Of a DNA stretch of 64,000 bases, positions 9,797 to 19,444 are shown in pieces (position 1 is the first letter of the stretch; every line of letters starts with the position of its first letter). Source of the stretch: Bacteroidota bacterium (GTDB taxonomy: Bacteria; Bacteroidota; Ignavibacteria; UBA10030; UBA6906); contig JAHBUR010000018.1 in assembly GCA_019637975.1 (NCBI GenBank), positions 1-64,000 of the forward strand. Direction: 5' to 3'. The translations under genes and the position numbers were made by a program. Below the pieces are notes generated by a model, which had not been told where the DNA came from, did not search any database, and was given only the letters and a program-made list of their open reading frames with translations.

Positions 9797-12700
9797 ATGC
9801 CAGAATACGTCCATCTTCATAATCATACTCACTACAGTTTGCTTGACGGCGCTTTGAAAGTCGATGAGCTTGTCAAGGCCGCTGTTGCTAACAAAATGCA
9901 CGCAGTCGGACTTACCGATCATGGCGTGATGTTTGGCGCTTTGGAATTTTACAAAAAGGCTCAAAAAGCAGGTATCAAGCCAATTATCGGTTGCGAGGTG
10001 TACATCGTAACCAAAGGGAGCCGATTCGAGAAAACCACGCAAGCGACGGAATCGGGCGGCAAGCGGGGGGCGTACCACCACATGATTCTGCTCGCAAAAG
10101 ACGCCGCCGGCTACAAGAATCTCACCAAACTCTGTACAATTGGGCATACCGAAGGGTTCTACTACAAGCCCCGTATCGATACTGAGGTGCTCCGGCAATA
10201 CAGCGCCGGATTAATCGCAACATCGGCGTGTGCCGGAGGAGTTGTGGGAGCACAGCTTGCAAATGGTGAAGACAAGGAAGCTTATGAAATCGCCGAGCTT
10301 CTCAAGGATATTTTTGGAGACGATTTCTACATCGAAATCCAGAACCACGGGATCAAGCGGGAGGCGATTATCAGGGAGAAGGCCCCAAAGCTTGCCAAAG
10401 ATTTGGGTCTCAAGCTCATCTGCTCGAATGATGTTCACTATCTCAAGCAGGAACACGCCATCGCTCACAACATCATGCTGTTAATTCCCGATTCGAGCAG
10501 CACGACGACACATGACTATACGCAACTCCGGTATCAGACGGATCAAGTCTACTTCAAATCAGCACAAGAAATGATCGAGCTGTTCAGGGAATATCCTGAA
10601 GCTCTGAGCTCAACGATGGAGGTAGTGGAGAAGTGCAATCTTGAGCTTGATCTCAAGACCAACCACATGCCGCAGTTCCCGATTCCTTCCGAGGCCGGCG
10701 TTACAACGCTGGATGATTATTTCGAACACCTTTCCCGAGAAGGTTTCAACAGGCGGTATCCGGAAGCGGGGGAAGATTTGCAGCGTAGACTTGCACACGA
10801 AATAGCAGTAATCCGCAAGATGGAGTATGCAGGGTATTTCCTGATTGTGCAGGATTTCATCGCAGCCGCCCGGCGGATGGGGGTTTTTGTCGGGCCGGGC
10901 CGCGGCAGTGCCGCAGGCAGCATTGTTGCTTACTCGTTGGGGATCACCAACGTCGATCCGATCAAGTACGATTTGCTGTTCGAGCGATTCCTCAATCCGG
11001 ACAGGCAAAGCATGCCTGACATTGACATTGATTTCTCGGATACAAAACGGGAGAAGGTGATTGAGTATGTTCGCGAGAAGTACGGCGAGAATTCCGTTTC
11101 TCAAATCATCACCTTCGGCACCCTTTCGTCCCGAGCCGTTCTCAAGGATGTCGGCAGGGTACTTGGCGTTCCTCTCAGCACGATTGATTCGATAACGAAG
11201 CAGATTCCCGTAGAATTAGGGAAAGTCAGGCCGCTGGCCCAAGCACTCGAAACGATTCCGGATCTGAAATGGGTGAAGGACAGCACGGATCCGAAAATCA
11301 AGACGTTGATTGACGCCTCTCTTGTTCTTGAAGGAATGAACCGGGGAGCAGGCATGCATGCCGCAGGAGTAGTGATTGCTCCCGGCAACATTAGCGACTA
11401 TGTGCCGCTGTTCAAGACCCCTCAAACGGAAGTCATGACGCAGTACAACATGAAAGATCTTGAGGCAGCCGGACTTCTCAAGATGGATTTTCTCGGCTTG
11501 CGGACACTTTCTGTGCTTGAGAATGCGCTTGCGATGATTAAGCGTAATCATCACGTTGATATAGATTTAGATGCCATTCCGGAAGACGATCCGAAGACAT
11601 TCGATCTGTTCGCTCGAGCTGCAACTATTGCCGTGTTTCAATTCGAAAGTTCAGGCATGCAGGATTGGCTGCGCAAGCTGAAACCCACGAGTATCAGCGA
11701 TCTCGTTGCCATGAACGCCCTATACCGTCCCGGCCCCATGGAGATGATCGGGGACTTCATCGAGCGAAAGCACGGCCGCCAGGAGATCAGTTACATGCAC
11801 CCGAAGATGCACTCGATCCTGAAAGAGACGTACGGGATCATCGTCTATCAGGAGCAGGTGATGAAGATTGCAACGGAGATCGCAGGATTTACCCTTGCAA
11901 AAGCCGATCTCATGCGCCGGGCAATGGGCAAGAAGAACAAAGAGGAGATGGCAAAGCTGAAAATTGAGTTCATCGAAGGCGCTGTTGCACTTGGAATCCA
12001 GAAGAAACTTGCCGGCGAGATTTTCGACTTGATTGAGAAGTTTGCGTCGTACGGGTTCAACAAATCACATAGCGTGGCATACTCGGTTGTTGCGTACCAA
12101 ACCGCTTACCTGAAAGCGAATTACCCTGCCGAATATATGGCGGCGACATTGTCGTCAGAAATTGGCGATACCGACAAAATCGTCGGCCTGATTGACGATT
12201 GCCGCAGATTAGGTATCGAAGTCCTTCCGCCGGATGTCAATGAGTCGGGGATTGATTTTCAGGTCGTCAACGGTGCCATCCGTTTTGGGCTATGTGCTAT
12301 CAAAGGAGTCGGCGAGAATGCCATTCAGTCCGTTATCAAAGCAAGAGAGGAACAAGGGAAGTTCGAGAATCTTTTTGATTTTTGCCGCCGTGTAGATCTT
12401 CGTCTTGTGAACAAGAAATGCCTTGAAAGTCTTGTGCAGGCCGGCGCATTCGACTCGATGGAGGGGCATCGGGCACAGTATTTTGAGAATCTTGAGCGGG
12501 TCGCAAACTTCGGCAGCGCATATCAGGAACAAAGTCTGAGCGGGCAATCGAGCCTGTTTGATTCAGGTCCGAAGGAGCAGCAGAGGATCTCCTATCCCGT
12601 ACTGCCCGCCGTTGCCGCATGGACTGACCATGACAAACTGATGCGCGAGAAGAATGTTCTCGGTTTCTTCGTTTCGGGCCATCCGCTTCTAAAATACGAG

Positions 12701-13255
12701 CAGGAGGTGAACGAATTTGCGAATGTTCAACTTGGCAACCCGGGCAACTTCAAAAACGGCTCAACGGCACGGGCGTGCGGCATTGTGACGCAAGTTCGTA
12801 AACGAATTGACAAGCGCGGAAACACGATGGCCTTTGTTACAATCGAAGACTTTACAGGTCGTGCGGACCTGATTGTGTTCTCGGATCCGTTTGCAAAGTT
12901 CCAGCACTATCTTCAACCGGACTCGATGATAATGGTGACGGGAAAGGGAGAAGCAAACGGTGATGCGCTGAAGATTGTTGTGCAGGAAGTCTTTCCGATG
13001 GAGAAGGTGAGGGAAAAGTTCACAAGAAGTATAGTTCTCTCCATCAATATCAACGATATTAAGGAAAACACAATCGTTGAATTGCGAAAACTCATCGAAC
13101 AGAATCAAGGGAACTGTACCTGCTACTTTGACGTTTTCTATTCCGATCAACACATGAAATATCATACGAAGAAATACACCATTGAGCCATCCGATGAATT
13201 CTTGACAGAAGTAAAGAAGATTCTCGGACCGCAGAGTGTACGATTAGCAAGCTAA
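9797..13255 (+). CDS. dnaE: DNA polymerase III alpha subunit
   Basis: The replicative polymerase catalytic subunit, 1,152 aa from ATG 9797. GGGAG lies 8 nt upstream of this start; an in-frame TTG at 9782 is less likely. The N-terminal PHP domain keeps its metal-ligand motifs ([27 protein letters not shown]). The palm carries PGRGSAAGS and the acidic PDIDIDF motif, with Asp408 and Asp410 as the probable catalytic pair. Further on come the fingers and FNKSHSVAY, and then a C-terminal OB-fold ([28 protein letters not shown]). It is of the DnaE type, not PolC, since no DEDD exonuclease is inserted. trxA follows 37 nt downstream in the same direction. Confidence 0.96.
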   Translation: MPEYVHLHNHTHYSLLDGALKVDELVKAAVANKMHAVGLTDHGVMFGALEFYKKAQKAGIKPIIGCEVYIVTKGSRFEKTTQATESGGKRGAYHHMILLAKDAAGYKNLTKLCTIGHTEGFYYKPRIDTEVLRQYSAGLIATSACAGGVVGAQLANGEDKEAYEIAELLKDIFGDDFYIEIQNHGIKREAIIREKAPKLAKDLGLKLICSNDVHYLKQEHAIAHNIMLLIPDSSSTTTHDYTQLRYQTDQVYFKSAQEMIELFREYPEALSSTMEVVEKCNLELDLKTNHMPQFPIPSEAGVTTLDDYFEHLSREGFNRRYPEAGEDLQRRLAHEIAVIRKMEYAGYFLIVQDFIAAARRMGVFVGPGRGSAAGSIVAYSLGITNVDPIKYDLLFERFLNPDRQSMPDIDIDFSDTKREKVIEYVREKYGENSVSQIITFGTLSSRAVLKDVGRVLGVPLSTIDSITKQIPVELGKVRPLAQALETIPDLKWVKDSTDPKIKTLIDASLVLEGMNRGAGMHAAGVVIAPGNISDYVPLFKTPQTEVMTQYNMKDLEAAGLLKMDFLGLRTLSVLENALAMIKRNHHVDIDLDAIPEDDPKTFDLFARAATIAVFQFESSGMQDWLRKLKPTSISDLVAMNALYRPGPMEMIGDFIERKHGRQEISYMHPKMHSILKETYGIIVYQEQVMKIATEIAGFTLAKADLMRRAMGKKNKEEMAKLKIEFIEGAVALGIQKKLAGEIFDLIEKFASYGFNKSHSVAYSVVAYQTAYLKANYPAEYMAATLSSEIGDTDKIVGLIDDCRRLGIEVLPPDVNESGIDFQVVNGAIRFGLCAIKGVGENAIQSVIKAREEQGKFENLFDFCRRVDLRLVNKKCLESLVQAGAFDSMEGHRAQYFENLERVANFGSAYQEQSLSGQSSLFDSGPKEQQRISYPVLPAVAAWTDHDKLMREKNVLGFFVSGHPLLKYEQEVNEFANVQLGNPGNFKNGSTARACGIVTQVRKRIDKRGNTMAFVTIEDFTGRADLIVFSDPFAKFQHYLQPDSMIMVTGKGEANGDALKIVVQEVFPMEKVREKFTRSIVLSININDIKENTIVELRKLIEQNQGNCTCYFDVFYSDQHMKYHTKKYTIEPSDEFLTEVKKILGPQSVRLAS

Positions 13256-13292
13256 ACCAATCACAATTACCCGAAGGGGGAACAGGAGGCAG

Positions 13293-13622
13293 ATGAAACC
13301 GATTGAAATTACCGATGCAAATTTTCAGCAGGAAGTGATGAATTCCGATAAGCCCGTTCTGATTGATTTCTGGGCTGTGTGGTGCGGGCCGTGCAAGATG
13401 GTTGCCCCGGTTGTCGAAGAATTGGCGAAGGAGTACGATGGCAAACTCAAGGTCGGCAAGGTGGATGTTGACAACAATCCGCAGGTATCGATGCAGTTCG
13501 GTATTCGGAGCATCCCCACGCTGATGGTATTCAAAGGCGGGAAAGTTGTCGAGCAAATCATCGGCGCAGTGCCGAAGCGGAATGTGGTGGAGAAGCTGCT
13601 GCCGCACGTAAGCATGAACTGA
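13293..13622 (+). CDS. trxA: Thioredoxin
   Basis: The product is 109 aa, the usual size for a thioredoxin. The active site is WCGPCK with Cys31 and Cys34, and the cis-Pro motif is SIPTLMVF. There is no signal peptide, so it acts in the cytoplasm as a dithiol reductant for proteins such as ribonucleotide reductase or peroxiredoxins. A strong ribosome site (AGGAGG) precedes the ATG. It lies 37 nt after dnaE and is closed by a clear terminator at 13642, so it ends that transcript. Confidence 0.96.
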   Translation: MKPIEITDANFQQEVMNSDKPVLIDFWAVWCGPCKMVAPVVEELAKEYDGKLKVGKVDVDNNPQVSMQFGIRSIPTLMVFKGGKVVEQIIGAVPKRNVVEKLLPHVSMN

Positions 13623-13641
13623 TTGCTTGAGGTAATCAGTC

Positions 13642-13679
13642 AAAGCCCGGTCTTGTTGAAGGATCGGGCTTTCCTTTTG
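13642..13679 (+). terminator. Rho-independent terminator after trxA
   Basis: Two 11-nt arms (AAAGCCCGGTC and GATCGGGCTTT, one G-U pair) surround a 9-nt loop. A short T-rich run, CCTTTTG, follows. This ends the dnaE-trxA transcript. Confidence 0.85.
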
Positions 13680-13716
13680 CCAACCATTTCTTCATAGAAA
13701 ATCGAGGAGATTCATC

Positions 13717-14265
13717 ATGCTTCATGCGAGGTTTCGTTTCTTCGGGAGATGGCTCGCCTTCTGCGCCGTTTTGTTGGTGAACGTTTCGTGCAACAACCCG
13801 AACGGCGGGTCTGGCACATCCGATTCAGAATGGCTGAAGGGTAACGCGGAAGAAAAATTCGAAGCGATAGCCCGGCATCTTCGCGGGTTTGACATGGCAA
13901 TGGTTGAGACCGGACATCGCTATGCCGAGTTGTACTGGGCGGGTCGTGACAACAACTGGCAATATGCGAAGTATCAGATCCAAAAACTTCGTCTCGCTGT
14001 CGAGAATGGACTCGAACGGCGTCCCAAACGTGCCGAATCGGCGAAGACGTTTCTGACCTTTGTAATACCCGAAGTGGAGCAGGCTGTAGACCAACAAGAC
14101 TCTGCACTCTTTTGGAATCGTTTTGGAGCTCTGACTTCTACTTGCAATGCGTGTCACGCGGCGGAGAATGTTGCGTTCATCAATGTTGCACCACCGGCAG
14201 TTCGGCTTTCCCCCGTGCAGCAACAGGAAGAACATCACAACAGAAATGAAGGAGAGACCGGATGA
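13717..14265 (+). CDS. Lipoprotein with a single C-terminal CXXCH haem motif
   Basis: The product is 182 aa. A lipoprotein signal ends at a lipobox-like LVNVSC with Cys25 as the probable lipidated residue. The rest looks helical, and a single haem-binding CNACH (Cys143, Cys146, His147) lies near the C-terminus. That is the arrangement of class II cytochromes c (cytochrome c' or c-556 type), where a four-helix bundle has its haem motif near the end. The ribosome site (GAGGAG) is good. The TGA overlaps the ATG of the DsrE-like gene by 4 nt, so translation is probably coupled. Lipidation and haem attachment are predicted from motifs only; the electron partner is unknown. Confidence 0.75.
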   Translation: MLHARFRFFGRWLAFCAVLLVNVSCNNPNGGSGTSDSEWLKGNAEEKFEAIARHLRGFDMAMVETGHRYAELYWAGRDNNWQYAKYQIQKLRLAVENGLERRPKRAESAKTFLTFVIPEVEQAVDQQDSALFWNRFGALTSTCNACHAAENVAFINVAPPAVRLSPVQQQEEHHNRNEGETG

Positions 14266-14615
14266 GTATACTCATTCTCATTAATGATGCACCTTACGGA
14301 ACCGAGAAGGCTTACAACGGCTTGCGATTAGCAATGGCCATTCAGAAGGATCACACCGCAGTGCAAGTGAATGTCTTTTTAATGGCGGACGCCGTTGCTT
14401 GTGCCTTACCAAACCAGTCCACGGCTCAAGGCTATTACAATACCGAGCGGATGCTCAAATCGGTTCTCAGCAAGGGGGGAAAGGTCAAAGCATGCGGAAC
14501 TTGTGCTGATGCAAGGGGAGTCCGGAATCTGCCGCTCATTGAAGGCATTGAGATGAGCAATATGGCCGAGCTTGCCCAGTGGTCGGTTGACGCGGACAAA
14601 GTATTCACTTTCTGA
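14262..14615 (+). CDS. DsrE/DsrF-family protein
   Basis: A cytoplasmic protein of 117 aa with the DsrE-like alpha/beta fold. The N-terminus is ILILINDAPYGTEKAYNGLR. The likely active cysteines are in KACGTCADARG (Cys78, Cys81), with another at Cys47. Members of this family bind or transfer sulfane sulfur, or have uncharacterised redox roles. The gene overlaps the haem lipoprotein gene and is followed 24 nt later by a DoxX gene. DoxX and DsrE relatives both occur in sulfur metabolism, so a sulfur or thiol role is plausible but not shown. Confidence 0.8.
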   Translation: MSILILINDAPYGTEKAYNGLRLAMAIQKDHTAVQVNVFLMADAVACALPNQSTAQGYYNTERMLKSVLSKGGKVKACGTCADARGVRNLPLIEGIEMSNMAELAQWSVDADKVFTF

Positions 14616-14639
14616 CTTGAACTGGTCTGGAGTACAATC

Positions 14640-15104
14640 ATGAAACAGCCTCGCGTGGTGCAGAGATTGAAGAACGACTCCGCGGTGATAGTGATTCGCG
14701 TGATGGTGGGTGCCGTATTCCTGTCCGAGGGGATTCAGAAATTTCTCTTCCCTGATTCGGTTGGCGTCGGCCGATTCACCAAAATCGGTATTCCCGCCCC
14801 GGAGATCATGGCGCCCTTCGTCGGAGTAGTTGAGATGCTCTGCGGTAGCTTGTTGCTGCTCGGCCTTTTCACGCAATATGCGGCCATCCCGCTCATCATC
14901 ACGATGCTTGTCGCGATTGCTACAACAAAAATCCCAATCCTTCTCGAAAGCGGCTTTTGGAAAATGGCGCATGACTCCCGTAATGACTGGTCGATGCTGC
15001 TCGGCTCGATTTTCCTGTTGATCGTCGGCGGCGGAAGATGGTCGATTGATTCGCGTAGAGGGCAAAAGGAAGCAAGTCACGCAAAGCCAGCGGAAGTCCA
15101 GTGA
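14640..15104 (+). CDS. DoxX family membrane protein
   Basis: The product is 154 aa with four predicted membrane helices. It carries the DoxX pattern: IRVMVGAVFLSEGIQKFLFP at the N-terminus, then GRFTKIGIPAPEIMAPFVG, VEMLCGSLLLLGLFTQYAA, and a last helix around WSMLLGSIFLLIVGGG. DoxX proteins are inner-membrane proteins. One relative is a subunit of thiosulfate:quinone oxidoreductase, and others accompany stress or redox genes. GGAG lies before the ATG. The TGA overlaps the GTG start of the chromate transporter gene by 4 nt, so the two are coupled. Confidence 0.85.
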   Translation: MKQPRVVQRLKNDSAVIVIRVMVGAVFLSEGIQKFLFPDSVGVGRFTKIGIPAPEIMAPFVGVVEMLCGSLLLLGLFTQYAAIPLIITMLVAIATTKIPILLESGFWKMAHDSRNDWSMLLGSIFLLIVGGGRWSIDSRRGQKEASHAKPAEVQ

Positions 15105-16222
15105 AGGAAATCGCGTTTGTATTCTTGAAACTTGGCACGATTGCCTTTGGCGGCCCCGCCGCCCACATTGCGATGATGGAAGAGGAAATCGTAAGACGGA
15201 AGAATTGGCTGTCACACGAGCACTTCCTTGACCTTCTCGGGGCGACGAACCTCATTCCAGGACCCAATTCAACCGAAATGGCAATTCACATCGGTTACCT
15301 ACGCGCGGGGTGGAGGGGACTGATTGTAGCCGGTGTTTGCTTTATTGTGCCCGCGGTTCTCATTACGTTGTTCTTTGCTCACCTGTACGTTGAGTATGGT
15401 TCAACGCCGCAACTTGGTTCATTGGTCTTTGGCATCCGGTCGGCGATTATTGCAATTATCGCCGCGGCGGTGATTCGTCTCGGCAAACCGATATTGAAGA
15501 ATCGCTTTATGATTGTTCTTAGCGCTGTCGTAGCGATACTGAACTTAGTAGGAGTTGATGAGATTCTTCTCTTGTTCTCTGCCGGAGCGATCGGGCTTCT
15601 GTGGAACTATCGCAACAGGATACAGGAATTGTTTCTTCTACCTTTGTTGAGTGGTACGCTCGCAGTACAGAGCCTACCGGCGAACGGAGCCGCAACAGGA
15701 GCTTCACTTACCGGTCTTGGTTTGTTCTTCTTGAAGATTGGCTCCATCCTTTACGGAAGCGGATATGTTCTTGTAGCCTTTCTTCAGGGCGGACTTGTCG
15801 AGGCGAGACAGTGGCTTACTCAAGCCCAGCTTCTTGATGCGGTTGCGGCGGGGCAGTTCACCCCCGGCCCCGTTCTTTCCACAGCAACGTTCATCGGATA
15901 TGTGATACTCGGATTGCCGGGCGCGGTTGTTGCCACGACAGGTATTTTTCTTCCGTCGTTCATACTTGTTCTGATCATCAGTCCTTTCATTCCCAGACTG
16001 AGGAAGTCACAGCTTATGAGAGGTTTCCTGGATGGAGTAAATGCTGCTTCACTCGGGTTGATGCTTGCAGTTGCCATCATGCTCGCGGCAGTGTCGCTTG
16101 TGTCCGCTTCATCATGGACAATCTTCCTTGTTGCCGGGTTCGTGATTCTAATCTGGAAAATCAATGCTGCGTGGATTGTCTCCGGCTCTGCCTTTTTTGG
16201 GTGGTTCTTCTCACAGTTGTGA
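15101..16222 (+). CDS. chrA: Chromate transporter (CHR family)
   Basis: The product is 373 aa, starting at GTG 15101, and has two homologous halves with about 10 membrane segments. The first half has the family pattern FGGPAAHIAMM and LIPGPNSTEM. The second repeats it as TPGPVLSTATFIGY. CHR-family proteins export chromate from the cytoplasm using the proton gradient. Membership is clear, but some members have other or unknown anionic substrates. The GTG start overlaps the DoxX stop (GTGA). The four-gene operon of haem lipoprotein, DsrE, DoxX and CHR suggests an oxyanion or redox-stress role (inference). Confidence 0.88.
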   Translation: MKEIAFVFLKLGTIAFGGPAAHIAMMEEEIVRRKNWLSHEHFLDLLGATNLIPGPNSTEMAIHIGYLRAGWRGLIVAGVCFIVPAVLITLFFAHLYVEYGSTPQLGSLVFGIRSAIIAIIAAAVIRLGKPILKNRFMIVLSAVVAILNLVGVDEILLLFSAGAIGLLWNYRNRIQELFLLPLLSGTLAVQSLPANGAATGASLTGLGLFFLKIGSILYGSGYVLVAFLQGGLVEARQWLTQAQLLDAVAAGQFTPGPVLSTATFIGYVILGLPGAVVATTGIFLPSFILVLIISPFIPRLRKSQLMRGFLDGVNAASLGLMLAVAIMLAAVSLVSASSWTIFLVAGFVILIWKINAAWIVSGSAFFGWFFSQL

Positions 16223-16226
16223 CGTC

Positions 16227-16254
16227 TTGTTGTTTGCCTCATTCTTCGTATATT
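16227..16254 (+). promoter_or_regulatory. Candidate promoter for the DUF2339 gene
   Basis: TTGTTG (16227-16232), a 16-nt spacer and TATATT (16249-16254) lie in the 83-nt gap before the GTG start at 16306. The -10 matches other promoters in this window; the -35 is weak. Confidence 0.45.
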
Positions 16255-16305
16255 TGCACCTGATTTACCGCAAACCCAATTCCCCCATCACTTCCAGAGG
16301 CCGGC

Positions 16306-18729
16306 GTGGAAATCCTAATCGGGCTTTTCAGTATTCTGCTTTTTCTGGCACCGTTAATTCTTGTTATTGTCAATGCAAGCAAGGTAAGCTCGCTGACCCG
16401 CAGGCTGCAGCAAGTGGAATTCACGCTTCTTCAATTGCGCAACGAACTCGAAAGTTTGAGGAAGGGGAAACCTCAAGAGAAACCTGTACCGGATATAGCG
16501 CCCGAGAGGAAGCATGAGCCAGCTCCTGAAATCACAACGAAACCCCCTCCAGTTCCGCTGCACGTTCGTCAACCGCAACCTCCTGTCGTGCCAGCACAAG
16601 AACCTTCCGAGTCTATTCCGCCGCGGATTTCCGAGCCCATCTTTCAATCTTCTGCACGCCAGATCAGAAAAGAAGGCCGGACAAGCAAAGAGTGGGAAGC
16701 GCTCATCGGTGGCAAGGTCCTGAACCGCATCGGAGCGCTGGCGCTGATCATCGGCGTCGGGTTCTTTCTCAAATATGCGTTTGACAATAATTGGATTTCG
16801 GAGAGTGTCCGGGTGTTGATGGGCGCAATGGCGGGAGGAGGACTGTTGTTCTTCGCAATGCGGATGCACAAGAAAGGATTCGAGGTATTCTCGCAAGGAC
16901 TTGTTGGGGCCGGAGTGTCGATTCTCTATTTGTCTGTGTACGCTGCCTATAACTTCTACCACCTCGTTCCCCAGGTTGTCGCGTTTGTGTTGATGGCTAT
17001 AGTCACGATGGTCACGCTGTGGCAATCACTCAAATATGATTCCCTTGCCGTAGCACTGCTCGGTTGGGCAGGCGGATTCCTGACGCCGTTTATGCTTAGT
17101 GCAGGCGCGGGGAATGAAATCGGCTTGTTCACGTACATTGCGTTACTCACGGCCGGACTTCTGAGCATCGTCATCAGCAAAGAAAAATGGATTGTCATCG
17201 AACCGCTGACGATGGCGGGTACGTACTTCATCTATTTTTTGTGGTTTGATTCGGTATTCAAACCGGAATTGCTGACGCCGGCGGTGTTCTTCCTGACTCT
17301 CTTCTGGATTCTGTTTCTGGGATTCGAAGCCTTTCGAAATCTCAACAAGAACGAAGCGTGGTCTGCATTACGCCACATACTTGCCGTCGTCAATGGTGTA
17401 CTGTATTACATCGGCATGTATCATCTCCTTGAGCCGGATTATCACGCGTGGATGGGATTGACAACGTTTCTTATTGCTCTGCCTTATTTCGGGCTGTTTC
17501 TCATCTTGAAGAATGGAGGCGAAGCGACGCAAGACCTGCTGGATCGATACGTTCTTGGAGCAATCGTGCTGGTATTCAGCGCGACGGCAATACAGTTTTC
17601 CGGATTCATGACCGTTATCCTGTGGTCTCTTGAAGTTCTGATCGTAGTCTACGCGGGAACAAAATCTGGCATGAAGTCGCTCTGGGCAGCCGCAGTAGTT
17701 CTGTTCTCCATTACAATGTTCAAACTCTTCTTGTCAGATGGCTCGTTCACACACATTCCTCTTGAAGAATTCAGACTTCTGTTTACGATGCGAGCGGCGG
17801 CGTTTCTGGCGCTCGGCGCAGCGTTGTTTGTGGCATCGGAGATATTCAGGAAACGCGAGGAATCGTTGGCGCGCCGGATTGGTTCAGGATTGAGCTACGC
17901 GTGGTGTGTCGTCTTTTTTGTGTTCCTTTCTTCAGAAACCATCAATCTGTTCGACCGGTGGATGCTCTACGTTGAAGGCGCTGCAAGGGAGTCGCTTCTA
18001 TTCAAGGAGGATCTGACACTCGCCCTCGTATGGACCGCTTACTCGATTATTCTGACGTGGTTCGGCTTTCGCCGGAGTTCACGTCCAGTGCTGCATGCGG
18101 GTATCGGCCTGATGGTGTTGGGATTGGCGGCGGGGTTGTTCAGGTCTCTCTGGTTTGAGCCGATTGAATGGTTCTCTCTTCTGTTCAATGTCCGCGTATT
18201 CGTGTTGTGTTTGCTCCTTGTCGGAGCAATCGTGCAGCAGCGCCTCTGGAAATCGGGAAGCAAAGAAGGCAATTGGACAAGAACCGTGGCAGCAATCTTC
18301 GGCTTGACGATTGTTGCCCTCGTGCTTGTTTTGCTGACATCCGAAACGAGAGATTTCTTTCAGAAGGAGATTCGCGTTCTGCAACTGCAAATGGGCGACA
18401 ACTGGACGAAGGATTTCGAAGCACAACTCAGCAACCTGCGGAACATGCAATCGCTATCGCTTTCCGGTGTATGGCTTGTCTACTCAGTGATTTTGATGGT
18501 GGTCGGAATCTGGAAGCGGTACCGGAACCTCCGGCTGGTCGCCATTGGCCTGTTCGGTGTTGCGATTTTGAAGATCTTCATCTACGATCTCTCGTTCTTG
18601 CAGACACTGTATCGCATCTTTTCCTTCATCGGACTTGGTGTGATACTTCTTGGCGTGTCGTATCTGTACCAGAAGTACAAGTCCATCATTCTGGAGGGAG
18701 AGGCGCCCGGAGTGAGTCCGATTCCTTGA
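16306..18729 (+). CDS. DUF2339 polytopic membrane protein
   Basis: The product is 807 aa from a GTG start, with AGAGG about 6 nt upstream. The order is an N-terminal membrane helix (residues 3-23), a short coiled coil (about 25-52), a Pro-rich linker (about 55-110), and then more than 20 membrane helices. The domain opens with WEALIGGKVLNRIGALALII, the typical entry to DUF2339. Late loops carry LFKEDL and LQLQMGDNWTKDF segments. DUF2339 proteins are common in Bacteroidota-related genomes and have no settled function; an envelope or transport role is guessed from topology. It converges on the pseudouridine synthase gene with only 28 nt between them. Confidence 0.85.
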   Translation: MEILIGLFSILLFLAPLILVIVNASKVSSLTRRLQQVEFTLLQLRNELESLRKGKPQEKPVPDIAPERKHEPAPEITTKPPPVPLHVRQPQPPVVPAQEPSESIPPRISEPIFQSSARQIRKEGRTSKEWEALIGGKVLNRIGALALIIGVGFFLKYAFDNNWISESVRVLMGAMAGGGLLFFAMRMHKKGFEVFSQGLVGAGVSILYLSVYAAYNFYHLVPQVVAFVLMAIVTMVTLWQSLKYDSLAVALLGWAGGFLTPFMLSAGAGNEIGLFTYIALLTAGLLSIVISKEKWIVIEPLTMAGTYFIYFLWFDSVFKPELLTPAVFFLTLFWILFLGFEAFRNLNKNEAWSALRHILAVVNGVLYYIGMYHLLEPDYHAWMGLTTFLIALPYFGLFLILKNGGEATQDLLDRYVLGAIVLVFSATAIQFSGFMTVILWSLEVLIVVYAGTKSGMKSLWAAAVVLFSITMFKLFLSDGSFTHIPLEEFRLLFTMRAAAFLALGAALFVASEIFRKREESLARRIGSGLSYAWCVVFFVFLSSETINLFDRWMLYVEGAARESLLFKEDLTLALVWTAYSIILTWFGFRRSSRPVLHAGIGLMVLGLAAGLFRSLWFEPIEWFSLLFNVRVFVLCLLLVGAIVQQRLWKSGSKEGNWTRTVAAIFGLTIVALVLVLLTSETRDFFQKEIRVLQLQMGDNWTKDFEAQLSNLRNMQSLSLSGVWLVYSVILMVVGIWKRYRNLRLVAIGLFGVAILKIFIYDLSFLQTLYRIFSFIGLGVILLGVSYLYQKYKSIILEGEAPGVSPIP

Positions 18730-18757
18730 TTGTTGTTGCCGATCAGTACATGGGGGT

Positions 18758-19345
18758 TCAACGTAAGTCTCCGAGTGATTGGATTTCATTCGCGGAAAGC
18801 GACCTACTCTCGCCGCTTGCCAGGCTTTTCAGAGCCAAAGGGCCGATGCGTACCCGCACGAGCCTCAGCGTTGGGTGCCCGACAGCAGCCGTCAGTTTAC
18901 GCACTTGGCGATTTCGCCCCTCGCGTAATGTCATTTCAAGCCATGCAGTAGGGACATTTCTTCTGAACCTGATTGGCACGCTTCGGGGGGGCAGGTCTGG
19001 TTCTGCTTCGAGCATCTTCACTTCGGCCTGTTTGGTTTTCCTTCCTTCGATCACCATGCCTTTTCGCAGCTTTTGGAGCGCAGTTTCGTCCGGGATTCTC
19101 TCCACCTGAACAAAATACGTTCTCGGATGCCCGAACTTCGGGTCAGCAAGCCGGTGTTTAAGGATGTTGTCATTCGTCAGCAACAGCAGGCCTTCGCTAT
19201 CAAGATCAAGCCTGCCGACGGGGTAAACACCGGGAGGAAAAGGGCCGAAATCGCGAAGCGACGGGTGACCGTGTTCGGGCGTGAATTGGGAGAGTACGCC
19301 ATACGGCTTGTGGAACAGAATATAGTGGAATCGGCCTGTCTTCAT
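18758..19345 (-). CDS. rluE: RsuA/RluB/RluE-family 23S rRNA pseudouridine synthase
   Basis: The product is 195 aa, matching the short RluE-like branch without an S4 domain. It opens with RFHYILFHKPYGVLSQF. The catalytic motif is GRLDLDSEGLLLLTND, whose first Asp attacks the uridine, and the closing motif is EGRNRQVRKLTAAVGHPTLR. E. coli RluE modifies U2457 of 23S rRNA; the exact target here is inferred from family and length. The gene is divergent from the MarR gene, and the 99-nt gap carries the marR promoter and operator. Confidence 0.88.
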   Translation of the reverse strand: MKTGRFHYILFHKPYGVLSQFTPEHGHPSLRDFGPFPPGVYPVGRLDLDSEGLLLLTNDNILKHRLADPKFGHPRTYFVQVERIPDETALQKLRKGMVIEGRKTKQAEVKMLEAEPDLPPRSVPIRFRRNVPTAWLEMTLREGRNRQVRKLTAAVGHPTLRLVRVRIGPLALKSLASGESRSLSANEIQSLGDLR

Positions 19346-19386
19346 GCGGTTTCAAGGTAGGGAAGGAAGCCGGTATATTCAAGTGT

Positions 19387-19415
19387 TTGACATTGGCACG
19401 TTGGAAATGTATATT
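19387..19415 (+). promoter_or_regulatory. Strong sigma70-like promoter of the MarR gene
   Basis: A consensus TTGACA (19387-19392), a 17-nt spacer and TATATT (19410-19415) place the transcript start near 19422. A second TATATT occurs at 19423-19428. The palindrome at 19428 therefore lies just downstream of the start, a classic position for a repressor. Confidence 0.75.
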
Positions 19416-19427
19416 GAATTAGTATAT

Positions 19428-19439
19428 TTTGAATTCAAA
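19428..19439. promoter_or_regulatory. Palindromic operator candidate O1 (MarR)
   Basis: The perfect 12-bp palindrome TTTGAATTCAAA lies 5 nt before the ATG of the MarR gene. The identical sequence occurs again after that gene at 19923. It is proposed as the binding site of the encoded repressor (inference). Confidence 0.6.
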
Positions 19440-19444
19440 CTAAT

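Noticed and set aside
13620-13638. Small inverted repeat TGATT/AATCA after trxA
   Set aside because: Only 5 bp and immediately followed by the clear terminator at 13642; not counted as a separate signal.
18168-19109. 313-codon plus-strand open frame
   Set aside because: It overlaps the end of the DUF2339 gene out of frame and runs antisense into the pseudouridine synthase gene. No family is visible.
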